Positions 16,786 through 25,274 of a DNA stretch of 48,517 nucleotides are shown piece after piece. Position numbers and translations under genes: made by a program. The notes under the pieces were generated by a model, which saw nothing but the letters and a program-made list of their open reading frames with translations, searched no databases and had not been told where the DNA came from. How positions within the stretch are numbered: the first letter of the stretch is position 1; every line of letters starts with the position of its first letter. The DNA comes from an uncultured Clostridia bacterium (lineage in GTDB: Bacteria; Bacillota; Clostridia; Oscillospirales; Ruminococcaceae): the NCBI GenBank assembly GCA_947630555.1, contig CANRIA010000016.1:1-48517 (forward strand). The letters run 5' to 3'.

Positions 16786-18426
16786 ATGAAACTCACGAAA
16801 AAAATTATGGCGGCTGCGGTTTCGCTCACCCTTTCGGCTTCTATGCTGCTTTCGGGCTGCGGCAAGGTTGAGGGCGATGCTGACGACAAGGCTGCTCAAA
16901 AAGTAGGCAACATCTCAGAAAGCGCGAAGCTGGCTGTAAGCACAGTTGGCAACACGGCGGAGAACATCAAGGACATTTTCACGGGGCAGGCTGACAAGGC
17001 GTTCTCAGGTGAATTGTCGGTAAGCTTCGGCAAAGATGCTGCTGAGGAACTTGGCGTTGACAAGCTGGAAGACATTGCGCTGACATCGGACGTTAAGGCG
17101 AAAGACGGCAACATTGAGACTTTGCTTGGCATAAAATACGGCAAAGATGAGCTTATTAACGCTGACATAATCAGAGAAGAATCTACAGGAAACATATACT
17201 TTGGCAGCAAGCAGCTTTCTTCGGCGTACTTATACATAACGGGTGAAGAGATCGAAACTGCCATGGGAGAAATGGAAAGTGAGCTCAGCGAGGGAATGGG
17301 CGCAAACACGTTGGCTGAGGCGATCACTGTTAATCCGTACCTGACGATGAACGGTGAAGAGATGTCTGACGAGGACGTACAGATACTTGAAAAGAAGCTT
17401 GATGAATACGCTGAGGAGATAGAGAAAAATGCTCCGCAGGGCGCCGAAGGCGAAAAAGTTTCGGGCGAGATAGACGGCGTAAGTTACACGCTGGACAGCA
17501 AAGAATACACGCTAAGCGGCAATGATGTTCTGAACATGGTGACGGCTGTTGCAGACAAGCTGAAGGCTGACGACGAACTTTTGGATATGTTCACGAAATA
17601 CTATGATGCACAGCAGGTAAGCAAGCAGGATATTATTGATGCGGTTGATGAGATGGTTGAGGAAATGAAAGACTCCGGCAACCTGGACGAGACTGTGCCG
17701 TTTACTGCATACTATCAGGACGATGAATTTGCAGGTATGGCGTTTAATGTTGACGGTCAGTCGCTGGATATGCTGTGGTATGTTGAAGAAGAGGCTGCCT
17801 GCGCAAGTTTTGATGTTGACACTGACGGCGAAAAAATCACTATGAGCGCGAGCGCGAAGATAGACGACGGTGCGACTGATGTTTCGGCGAAGCTGGATAT
17901 ACCCGGCGAGGCGAGCATGAGCTTCAAGATAGATGATTTCATGATAGTTGACGAGGAGTCGGGTGCATTTAAGGGCAGTGTTGACATTTCGGTAAGCGAC
18001 AGTGAGCAGACTATGAGCCTCACGGCGAAGTCGGATTCGACGTCCTCGAAGCTGGACATGAGTGCTCAGATGAGCATGAACGGCGAGAAGCTGATAAGCA
18101 TATCGCTGACGGGCAAAGAGACGAAGGCTACCGACATAGAGATACCGAGCGGCAAGATTTTTGATGCGACCGATGACGAGCAGCTAGAGCAATACGCGGC
18201 GACGATAGACACTGACAAGCTGCAAAAGGACATTAAAGATGCTTTGGGTGATGATCTGTATTCGGCGATATTCGACAGCGGCTATGATGATTACGATTAT
18301 GATTACGACATTGACGATTATTATGATCCGTATGAGGGCGATTACGGCAACGGCGTTGGCGATGACGACGAGCCTTACACGGGCATAGGCAAGGCTGATG
18401 ACTATTTCGGTGACATTGAGTTTTAA
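16786..18426 (+). CDS. Large hypothetical lipoprotein
   Basis: 546 aa. Signal peptide with a perfect lipobox (LLSGC, Cys25), so it is anchored on the outer face of the membrane. The mature part is very acidic, rich in Asp, Glu, Ser and Ala, with many short beta-type segments (SMSFKIDDFMIVDEESGAF, ISVSDSEQTMSLTAKSD). It ends in a Tyr/Asp tail (residues about 502-530). No catalytic motif was recognised; lipid- or ligand-binding repeats of the LolA/DUF type are possible but unproven. AGAGGAGG precedes the ATG. With its own promoter and terminator it is monocistronic and probably strongly expressed. Confidence 0.85.
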   Translation: MKLTKKIMAAAVSLTLSASMLLSGCGKVEGDADDKAAQKVGNISESAKLAVSTVGNTAENIKDIFTGQADKAFSGELSVSFGKDAAEELGVDKLEDIALTSDVKAKDGNIETLLGIKYGKDELINADIIREESTGNIYFGSKQLSSAYLYITGEEIETAMGEMESELSEGMGANTLAEAITVNPYLTMNGEEMSDEDVQILEKKLDEYAEEIEKNAPQGAEGEKVSGEIDGVSYTLDSKEYTLSGNDVLNMVTAVADKLKADDELLDMFTKYYDAQQVSKQDIIDAVDEMVEEMKDSGNLDETVPFTAYYQDDEFAGMAFNVDGQSLDMLWYVEEEAACASFDVDTDGEKITMSASAKIDDGATDVSAKLDIPGEASMSFKIDDFMIVDEESGAFKGSVDISVSDSEQTMSLTAKSDSTSSKLDMSAQMSMNGEKLISISLTGKETKATDIEIPSGKIFDATDDEQLEQYAATIDTDKLQKDIKDALGDDLYSAIFDSGYDDYDYDYDIDDYYDPYEGDYGNGVGDDDEPYTGIGKADDYFGDIEF

Positions 18427-18440
18427 GGGATAAATAAGAA

Positions 18441-18468
18441 AAGGAGGGCTTGAGGCTCTCCTTTTTTT
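18441..18468 (+). terminator. Intrinsic terminator of the lipoprotein gene
   Basis: AAGGAGGGC pairs with GCTCTCCTT around a short TTGAG loop and is followed by seven T. Confidence 0.88.
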
Positions 18469-18483
18469 GTGCACGTAAGCGGC

Positions 18484-19017
18484 TTAAATATTTGCGTTTA
18501 TTTCTTTTAATATCTCCACAATTTCTATTTCGCCGTCTACAAGCACTTCTGTTATCGGCTCGTGACCGTCCTCGTTTTCTCCGTTCTGCCAGTATATCTC
18601 TGCCAGTCGGAGATTTTCTTCCTCAAAGGCTGTGCCGTCGAAGCATTTATATGCATCGCCGAAAAAGCAATTACCGTTTGCCTTTATCTTGACAACACAG
18701 TATGTAGGGCGCCCGATACGGGCAAAATATTCGCCCCACCGCACGGCTTCTTCATACGTTTGAGAAACATACAGCGCTGCCATGCGCGACGGATACTTTT
18801 CCAGTCTTATTTTCTCCAGCGCCAGCTCACGCAGGGCAACATCGACCTCGTGGCTTAGGGCTGCTCCCTCATACTTTTTCGGGTTTTTGTAAATATCCTC
18901 AACTACGCTCAACTGCGCATAGACGCGCTCATGCACGCCGTTGGGGTTTTCTTCATTCAATACAAAACGCTGACCGACCTGCTTGGGTCTGTCAGAAACT
19001 ACATGATAAAAATACAT
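18484..19017 (-). CDS. DUF2441-like protein
   Basis: 177 aa, cytoplasmic. Starts MYFYHVVSDRPKQVGQRFVL, resembling the DUF2441 family, and carries RMAALYVSQTYEEAVRWGEYF and CFFGDAYKCFDG in the middle. It has a mixed alpha/beta pattern with no membrane segment. DUF2441 proteins have no established activity; the fold has been compared with small ADP-ribosyl-transferase-like domains, but the sequence does not prove that. TAGGAGGATAT precedes the ATG. Upstream in its leader are a short open frame (19064-19108) and a stable hairpin (19032-19060). Confidence 0.7.
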   Translation of the reverse strand: MYFYHVVSDRPKQVGQRFVLNEENPNGVHERVYAQLSVVEDIYKNPKKYEGAALSHEVDVALRELALEKIRLEKYPSRMAALYVSQTYEEAVRWGEYFARIGRPTYCVVKIKANGNCFFGDAYKCFDGTAFEEENLRLAEIYWQNGENEDGHEPITEVLVDGEIEIVEILKEINANI

Positions 19018-19031
19018 ATATCCTCCTATTG

Positions 19032-19060
19032 CGGGAGAACTTATGTTACTCGTTCTCCCG
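19032..19060 (-). promoter_or_regulatory. Leader hairpin upstream of the DUF2441-like gene
   Basis: CGGGAGAAC and GTTCTCCCG are perfect complements around an 11-nt loop. It lies just before the ribosome site and just after a 14-codon open frame, an arrangement like a translational attenuator. Confidence 0.45.
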
Positions 19061-19063
19061 AGC

Positions 19064-19108
19064 TTATTTGATTTTTGTGAAACTTTTGAAAGCTTCTGTA
19101 AACATCAT
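19064..19108 (-). CDS. Possible 14-residue leader peptide
   Basis: Reads MMFTEAFKSFTKIK then stop. AGGGAGG stands at a good distance upstream. The peptide is amphipathic and basic. It may be a regulatory upstream frame of the DUF2441-like gene, or a small secreted or toxic peptide. Evidence is only the ribosome site and position. Confidence 0.35.
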   Translation of the reverse strand: MMFTEAFKSFTKIK

Positions 19109-19177
19109 GTTCACCTCCCTCGTATAATAAAGATGTATTCTAATTGCCTTTTAAAGACAAATAGGATATAATACAAG

Positions 19178-19226
19178 TATCGGATAGGGGTCGGTGTTCA
19201 CCTCCTTGGATCATAGTATCCGATAG
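19178..19226. repeat. Inverted repeat TATCGGATA/TATCCGATA
   Basis: TATCGGATA and TATCCGATA are exact complements about 30 nt apart. The loop contains, on the minus strand, AAGGAGGTGAAC, a strong ribosome-like site, so the hairpin could expose or hide it. No gene of useful size follows in that direction. Confidence 0.4.
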
Positions 19227-20002
19227 AAAGGGTACCGCCTTTTTATTTGGCTGCAATGCCTTAATTATAATATCATACGGTTTTGGGAAAGTCAAGAGAA
19301 ATGTTTGGGAGATCATAATATACACTGCCCACAGAATGCCCAACAAAAAGCGCTGGAAGAATATACTTCCAGTAGTGTGGAGGGGTTCATGCCGTTTTTG
19401 CTTTTTGGGAAAGTTAGGGTGTGGCGCTAAACGCGCTCGCTGAAAAATTGCAATTCGGATACGCACAAAGTTGGGATAGCACACATATTGACCAACATTT
19501 GTGGGGCGTGAATGAAAAAAGCCCGTCATACCGTAAGGTGTGCGCTGTTAGAAGTTAGAAGTGAGATGTTAGAAGTAAGAAAGCTTTTACGACTTCTGCG
19601 GCAGTTTTTCATTCCTGCGGTTCAGAGAGAAGCAAGAGGCAAGATGAGCGTTTTGAAAAGTTTGCGCAAAACTATAGAAAGCATTTTCTTGCTTCTTGCT
19701 TCTAGGTAAATCGCAGATATGAGAAACTGTCGCAAAAGTTGTAAAAAGAGTTTCTAACCTCTAACTTCTAATACCCTACCACAGATTGTTCAACAAAAAG
19801 AGTACTGGAAGAATATTCTTCCAGAGGCGTGGGGTGGTGAACGATATTTTGAGGGGGTGGAGGTAATAGAGAGGAATGGTTGAGGAGAGAATAGGGTGGA
19901 TAGGACGGAGATGGTGTGGCAGAATATACTTCCAGTACGCGGAAGGGAGCGAGGCTTTGAGGGGAGAGGTGCGAGGAGAATGGTGAATGAATTAGGAAGT
20001 GT

Positions 20003-20400
20003 GGCGGTGAGTGAAAAAAGCCCGTCATACCGTAAGGTATGCGCTGTTAGAAGTTAGAAGTAAGATGTTAGATGTAAGAAGCGTTCGTGCAGGCTTTCAA
20101 TTTCTATTGCTTAACGATAGAAGCAAGAGGCAAGATGAGCATTTTGAAAAGTTAGCGCAAAGCTATAAAAAAGCTATTTCTTGCATCTTGCTTCTTGTGA
20201 ATCGCAGGTATGAAAAGTTGGCACAAAGCCTTAAAAAACATTTCTAACCTCTAACTTCTAACATCTTGCCTCTAGTAGCTGAATATTCTTCCAACGGTGT
20301 GGTGGGTGAGCGATGCCTTGAGGGGTGGAGGTAATAGAGAGGAATTGTTGAGGAGAGAATAGGGTGGATAGGACGGAGATGGTGTGGCAGAATATTCTTC
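20003..20400. repeat. 398-bp duplicated block, copy A
   Basis: Matches 20950-21347 at a constant offset of 947 bp with only about four differences, near 20345, 20382-20383 and 20396. Identity spans non-coding spacers as well as arms, so the duplication is recent. Confidence 0.9.
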
Positions 20401-20949
20401 CGGCGGTGTGGAGAGGGAGAGCAGGAAATGGGAATTTGGGCGGAGAGTGTGGGGTGGTGCGCTATTAGAAGTGAGATGTTAGATGTAAGAAATTATCTTG
20501 CGACGTTCGTGCAGGCTTTCAATTTCTATTGCTTAACGATAGAAGCAAGAGGCAAGATGAGCGTTTTGAAAAGTTTGCGCAAAGCTATAAAAAAGCTATT
20601 TCTTGCATCTTGCCCTATTAGAGGTTAGAAGTGAGATGTTAGAAGTAAGAAAGCTTTACGACTTCTGCGGCAGTTTTTCATTCCTGCGGTTCAGAGAGAA
20701 GCAAGAGGCAAGAAGTGAGAATTTATTCGTACAGCATTTATATATATTTGTAGAAAACATATTTTCTCCCACAAGCCGCCCCACAAAAGAGAAATAGCTG
20801 GTAGAATATTCTTCCGGCAATGCGTGGGGTGTGGCAGTTTTTTATTTTAATAGAGTTGGATTGTCAGGCGGTTAAACGCGCTCGCTGAAAAATTGCAATT
20901 CAGATACTCGCAAAGTTGGGATAGCACATACATTGACCGACATTTGTGG

Positions 20950-21347
20950 GGCGGTGAGTGAAAAAAGCCCGTCATACCGTAAGGTATGCGCTGTTAGAAG
21001 TTAGAAGTAAGATGTTAGATGTAAGAAGCGTTCGTGCAGGCTTTCAATTTCTATTGCTTAACGATAGAAGCAAGAGGCAAGATGAGCATTTTGAAAAGTT
21101 AGCGCAAAGCTATAAAAAAGCTATTTCTTGCATCTTGCTTCTTGTGAATCGCAGGTATGAAAAGTTGGCACAAAGCCTTAAAAAACATTTCTAACCTCTA
21201 ACTTCTAACATCTTGCCTCTAGTAGCTGAATATTCTTCCAACGGTGTGGTGGGTGAGCGATGCCTTGAGGGGTGGAGGTAATAGAGAGGAATGGTTGAGG
21301 AGAGAATAGGGTGGATAGGACGGAGATGACGTGGCAGAATATACTTC
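20950..21347. repeat. 398-bp duplicated block, copy B
   Basis: Direct copy of 20003-20400. The segment just after it (21348-21390) instead resembles 19930-19975, so the island is a mosaic of exchanges among its repeats. Confidence 0.9.
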
Positions 21348-21689
21348 CAGTACGCGGAAGGGAGCGAGGCTTTGAGGGGAGAGGTGCGGAACATAAAAGT
21401 GAAAGTACAGCGAGGTGGCGGCGAACACATTCGTCGGGAATTACAGAATATTTACGTGCTAAGTGAGGATAGATAAATCCCTCCCACTAACCACCCTGAA
21501 AAAGAGAAGCTGCTGGAAGAATATACTTCCAACAACGCGTGGGGTGTGGCAGTTTTTTATTTTAATAGAGTTGGATTGTCAGGCGGTTAAACGCGCTCGC
21601 TGAAAAATTGCAATTCAGATACGCACAAAGTTTTTAGAGAACAGGAAGAAGCCTCGCAGAGGGTTCTTTAGATGTGTGATAATTAAACT

Positions 21690-21810
21690 AAACGGACTAT
21701 GCAAAGAATTACGGTTTTGTTTTCTGAAAGGCTTTTGACTTTCAGAAAACAAAATAGCCGACCCCATAAAGTCGGCTAAGTAATTCTTTCAAGTGGCTTG
21801 GAGGCTAAAG
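21690..21810 (+). ncRNA. Candidate structured RNA element, copy 1
   Basis: Three-stem plan: P1 AAAGAATTAC (21703-21712) with GTAATTCTTT (21780-21789); P2 GTTTTCTGAAAG (21719-21730) with CTTTCAGAAAAC (21739-21750); P3 AGCCGAC (21756-21762) with GTCGGCT (21771-21777) around loop CCCATAAA. A second copy on the minus strand at 40031-40166 keeps the flanks and the P3 loop but has different, still perfect, P2 and P3 stems. The strand is assumed from the P3 loop orientation; function is unknown. Confidence 0.5.
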
Positions 21811-21919
21811 TCGAAGAACGGGGAAGAAGCCTCGCAGAGGGTTCTTCGGCACTTGCCAGACTGTTCACAGTCTGGCAATGTGTGCGCTCCTGCGCTGCGC
21901 GTAAGCGCAAATATTAGCT

Positions 21920-22750
21920 TCATTTATCAAACCGTTCGAGAAAGGTATGGCGAACGGCGTTTGCCTTATAGCCTATCAGCGTATCGCAGTCGGCGGTGGA
22001 GAGGGCATGAAAAATATTTTGCTTGACATTTGGCACGTCCCTTTCGATCTGCGCGATAAGCTGCTTTACATAGGCGCGCTTTGAGGCGTTCTCGCCTTGC
22101 GAAAATTTGCAGGCGCACCGCAGGAAACTGAGATCGTTGTCTTTAGCCCAGCTTACAATATCGCTCTCGCGGACGGTGCAGATAGGGCGGATAAGCCGCA
22201 TGCCCTGAAAATGGTTGCTTTTTACCATGGGCAGCATACCCTGTATCTGACCGCCGAAAAACATACCCATAACGGTGGTTTCTATGACGTCGTCAAAGTT
22301 ATGACCGAGGGCTATTTTGTTGCAGCCCATTTCTTGCGCTGTTTTATAAAGCCAGCCGCGGCGTTTTTGTGCGCAGACGAAACAGGGTGATTTTTCGGAC
22401 TGCTTCTCTGACAGTTGGAGCACGTTTGTTTCAAAAATATGGACGGGTATTTCAAGCGCGGCGCAGTTTTCTTCGAGTTTTTGGCGGTTTTCTTTTGTAT
22501 AGCCCGGATCCATGCAGATATACTTTACCTCTATATCATCACGCAGGCGCGAGAGGTGTTTCATAAGCATGGCGAGAAGTGCGCTGTCTTTACCGCCAGA
22601 GAGGCAGACGGCAATTTTGTCGCCGCGCTCTATGAGGCGATACTGTTTTATTGCTTTAAAAAACGGTGTCAGCAGGGTGTGCGAATACGCCGTTGTGATA
22701 GATTGCATGACCGTTAGCGCCCGAGTGAGCGCGCGTTTATTACTTTCCAT
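21920..22750 (-). CDS. TtcA-family tRNA 2-thiocytidine / PP-loop ATPase
   Basis: 276 aa. PP-loop SGGKDSALLAML at about residues 51-62 binds ATP. PCFVCAQKRR is the central CxxC pair, with further Cys in RCACKF that can ligate a [4Fe-4S] cluster. IALGHNFDDVIET is the conserved TtcA segment. TtcA thiolates C32 of tRNA; related proteins thiolate other positions. The start at 22750 has AAAGGA 8 nt upstream and overlaps the tcdA stop, so the two are translationally coupled. Last gene of the ddl operon; a GCGC-GTAA-GCGC hairpin follows its stop. Confidence 0.88.
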   Translation of the reverse strand: MESNKRALTRALTVMQSITTAYSHTLLTPFFKAIKQYRLIERGDKIAVCLSGGKDSALLAMLMKHLSRLRDDIEVKYICMDPGYTKENRQKLEENCAALEIPVHIFETNVLQLSEKQSEKSPCFVCAQKRRGWLYKTAQEMGCNKIALGHNFDDVIETTVMGMFFGGQIQGMLPMVKSNHFQGMRLIRPICTVRESDIVSWAKDNDLSFLRCACKFSQGENASKRAYVKQLIAQIERDVPNVKQNIFHALSTADCDTLIGYKANAVRHTFLERFDK

Positions 22751-23432
22751 AAATTATATCCTTTACGACTTGTGAGGCGATTATGAGCCCTGCGGCAGGC
22801 GGCACAAACGCACAGCTTGACGGGGTGCGCGCGCCTGTTTTTACCGGCGGCTCTTTTGAATAGACACATTTCAGCCCTTTTACGCCGCGCTTTTTAAGTT
22901 CATGCCGCATAACTCTTGCCAGTGGGCAGACGGAAGTTTTATAAATATCTGAAACTTCTATAGCGGTGGGGTCAAGCTTATTGCCCATGCCCATACTGCT
23001 TATTATTTTTACGCCCTCTTTTTCTGCGCGTGCGGCAAGTTCTACTTTTGCGGAAACGTTATCGACGGCATCTACGATATAATCATACGCAGAAATATCG
23101 AAAGAATCGGCGCTTTCGGGCAGGTAGAGCATTTGCATAGGTGTGACGGAGCAGTTTGGTGCGATGTCTTTCACGCGAGCGGCAAAGGCTTCTACTTTAG
23201 GCACACCTACGGTGCTATGCAGGGCGATTATTTGGCGGTTTATATTACTTAATGAAACTGTATCGCTGTCAATAAGGGTAAGGCTGCCGACACCGCTTCG
23301 GGCTAAAGCTTCTACAACATAGCCGCCCACGCCGCCGACACCGAACACTGCTACTTTTGCATTACTTAGTTTTTGCAGGGCTTCCTCGCCGAGGAGGGAG
23401 GCGGTACGTGAAAATTCTTCAGGTACTTTCAA
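22740..23432 (-). CDS. tcdA: tRNA threonylcarbamoyladenosine dehydratase
   Basis: 230 aa. E1-like fold: FGVGGVGGYVVEALARSGVG binds nucleotide, LTLIDSDTVSLSNINRQ binds Mg-ATP, and DYIVDAVDNVSAK follows. MGMGNKLDPTAIEVSDIYKT and CPLARVMRHELKKRG are typical of TcdA/CsdL rather than ThiF or MoeB. Cyclises t6A to ct6A at position 37 of ANN-decoding tRNAs. Overlaps the upstream permease gene by 14 bp and the downstream ttcA-like gene by 11 bp, so two tRNA-modification genes are coupled. Confidence 0.93.
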   Translation of the reverse strand: MKVPEEFSRTASLLGEEALQKLSNAKVAVFGVGGVGGYVVEALARSGVGSLTLIDSDTVSLSNINRQIIALHSTVGVPKVEAFAARVKDIAPNCSVTPMQMLYLPESADSFDISAYDYIVDAVDNVSAKVELAARAEKEGVKIISSMGMGNKLDPTAIEVSDIYKTSVCPLARVMRHELKKRGVKGLKCVYSKEPPVKTGARTPSSCAFVPPAAGLIIASQVVKDIIYGK

Positions 23433-24636
23433 TTTTACGCTTGCCTCCTTTATGGGTATTTGCGATTTGTGAGAGGGCAGAATAAATTACAGAAAAAACG
23501 GGGATAAAGAATATCATGCCCAGAATGCCGAACATATCGCCGCCGATTATTACCGCAAGCAAAGTCCACAGGGGCGGAAGACCTACTGAGCCGCCGACGA
23601 CTTTGGGGTAGATGAGGTTGCCCTCAAGCTGCTGGAGTACAAAAAACAGTACAACAAACCAGACGGCTTTTACGGGTGAGACTATTACGATAAGCACCAC
23701 GCCGACTGCAAGACCTATGAACGCGCCGAATATCGGTATCAGCGCGGATACGGTGATAAGTGAGCTTACGACGAGTGCATAGGGAAAGCGCAGTATTGTC
23801 ATTGAGACGAAAAACATAAGACCGAGTATGCAGGCTTCGAGGCACTGACCGGTTATGAAGCTGGAGAAAATCGAGGAGATATTCCGCAGTTCTTTAAAGA
23901 CACGCTCAAGCTTTGTGCAGTTGAAATGCGCGGCGAGAAACTTCTTAGTCTGCGCCATTATTCGCTCTTTTTCTTTAAGGACGCTTACCATTATTATGAA
24001 TGCCGCTATAATATAGTAGACCAGCATGGCGGCGGACTTTATGATAAGAAACGCAAGGTTTACAGCAATCGGCGAGCCCTTGACAGCCCAGTTGGCTATC
24101 TTTTCGGCGAGCTGAGATTTATCGTAATCGAAGATATAATAGGCGAGTGTGGGTGAAAATTCTTCGATATCGCTGCGGTGCTGGGAGAGTTTTTCGGGAA
24201 GAAGTGCGGCTGCATCGCCGAGTGATGACATACTGTCGCGAAGCTGTGGGATAACGAGGAAGAGCACAAAAGCTATCACGCCTGCGATAAGAAACACTGT
24301 AACTATTATACTGCACGAGCGAAGTATTCTTTGCTCGTTTTCTGAAAGTGTAAACTTACTATCCGAAAGTTTGGACTTTTTATCATTTGATTTGCTGTCC
24401 TTTTTATCGGTCTTATCCTTTTTAAAAGAAGCACGAATGCGGACATAAAGGCGCTCCAGCGCTGACATAGGAATATTAACTATAAAGGCAGCTGCAAGAC
24501 CTATTACAATAGGAAAAAACGCCGATGATACGAACCTTACGGCATCAACGGCTTTGTCAGTTTTATAGACACAGAAAAGGCAAGCCGCGCCAAAAAACGC
24601 GACTGCCGCTATCCTTAAAATTACTTCCTTTTTCAT
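23419..24636 (-). CDS. AI-2E family transporter
   Basis: 405 aa. About eight membrane helices: two at the N-terminus (8-25 and 33-55), one near 105-130, then a dense C-terminal block. A charged Lys/Asp/Ser-rich loop at about 70-95 is cytoplasmic. FVVLFFVLQQLEGNLIYPKV with GLPPLWTLLAVIIGG is the family signature. Members export AI-2 in E. coli (TqsA) or act as Na+(Li+)/H+ antiporters in others, so the substrate is open. Gap of 2 bp to the upstream gene. Confidence 0.9.
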   Translation of the reverse strand: MKKEVILRIAAVAFFGAACLFCVYKTDKAVDAVRFVSSAFFPIVIGLAAAFIVNIPMSALERLYVRIRASFKKDKTDKKDSKSNDKKSKLSDSKFTLSENEQRILRSCSIIVTVFLIAGVIAFVLFLVIPQLRDSMSSLGDAAALLPEKLSQHRSDIEEFSPTLAYYIFDYDKSQLAEKIANWAVKGSPIAVNLAFLIIKSAAMLVYYIIAAFIIMVSVLKEKERIMAQTKKFLAAHFNCTKLERVFKELRNISSIFSSFITGQCLEACILGLMFFVSMTILRFPYALVVSSLITVSALIPIFGAFIGLAVGVVLIVIVSPVKAVWFVVLFFVLQQLEGNLIYPKVVGGSVGLPPLWTLLAVIIGGDMFGILGMIFFIPVFSVIYSALSQIANTHKGGKRKIEST

Positions 24637-24638
24637 GT

Positions 24639-25268
24639 TTATTCGTCCTTGGGTACTATGAAAATTATCTTGCCTGTGCGCTTGATGTAATAGATGATGT
24701 CCAAACTTTCACCCACATTTGGTATGTCGCTGGTGGGATAATATACGGTTGTGCGCTTATTGCCGCTTGCATCTGTAAACTCTATATCGGCGCCCAAAAC
24801 GCCGCTTGTATTTTTTACGGACGTTATTGTTGCCTGCGTTTTTGTGCCTTTTTTCTCAAGCTTTTTATACTTGCGCAGTTTTTTGAGCATGCGCATGACG
24901 AGCGACCAGCCCAGAAATTCGACGAAAAGCAGGGCGACATCAAACATTATTATCATTGAGCGGCTGGGTATTTGGTAGAGCACGTCGGTGTGCTTTTTGC
25001 TGTAATAGAGATTGAGTCTATCGCCTTTTGCGATATTTTGCTTGACTATGGCTTTGGCGAAAATTTCCTCGCCGCCGTCGCTGGCATAGACGACCTTTAC
25101 TTTATCTCCGCCGAGGTCTTCGACCACTGTTGCTGCAACCATTTTGCCGTTGAAGATATAGTCCAGTTGTTTGTACTGAAAAACCACTACAGCCGCGGCG
25201 AGTATTACAAGCGCAGCCATAAGCAGAGCCGAAATTTTTATAAGTCCTTTTTTGTTGAACATACTCAC
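24639..25268 (-). CDS. DUF3592-like membrane protein
   Basis: 209 aa. Two membrane helices (about 9-30 and 103-127) with two similar beta-rich modules, AATVVEDLGGDKVKVVYAS and ATITSVKNTSGVLGADIEFT, each followed by a predicted turn (GDRLNLYY and GESLDIIYY). The repeated T-x-V-pattern modules fit DUF3592. Function unknown. Sits 6 bp after the MetH-like gene inside the operon. Confidence 0.7.
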   Translation of the reverse strand: MSMFNKKGLIKISALLMAALVILAAAVVVFQYKQLDYIFNGKMVAATVVEDLGGDKVKVVYASDGGEEIFAKAIVKQNIAKGDRLNLYYSKKHTDVLYQIPSRSMIIMFDVALLFVEFLGWSLVMRMLKKLRKYKKLEKKGTKTQATITSVKNTSGVLGADIEFTDASGNKRTTVYYPTSDIPNVGESLDIIYYIKRTGKIIFIVPKDE

Positions 25269-25274
25269 ACCGCC

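Larger units (their letters stand above)
19300..21919. repeat. Repeat island III
   Basis: About 2.6 kb without a credible protein gene. Palindrome sites centred on GAATAT(A/T)C lie at 19355-19370, 19807-19822, 19919-19935, 20279-20292, 20388-20405, 20800-20815, 21226-21239, 21334-21350 and 21515-21530. Heptad arms occur at 19550-19770, 20046-20280, 20465-20640 and 20995-21225. A module with CGCTCGCTGAAAAATTGCAA occurs at about 19427, 20872 and 21588. The block 20003-20400 is duplicated at 20950-21347. Ends with a structured element (21690-21810) and a 26-nt hairpin TTGCCAGACTGT/ACAGTCTGGCAA (21853-21878). Confidence 0.85.

Noticed and set aside
19140-19529. 129-aa frame on the minus strand
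   Set aside because: Runs through a palindrome site and leader hairpins, with no ribosome site and low-complexity composition.
20011-21194. Two identical 78-aa reading frames (20011-20247 and 20958-21194)
   Set aside because: They are identical because the DNA is duplicated. The frames run through palindromic arms and have no ribosome site or recognisable protein features.
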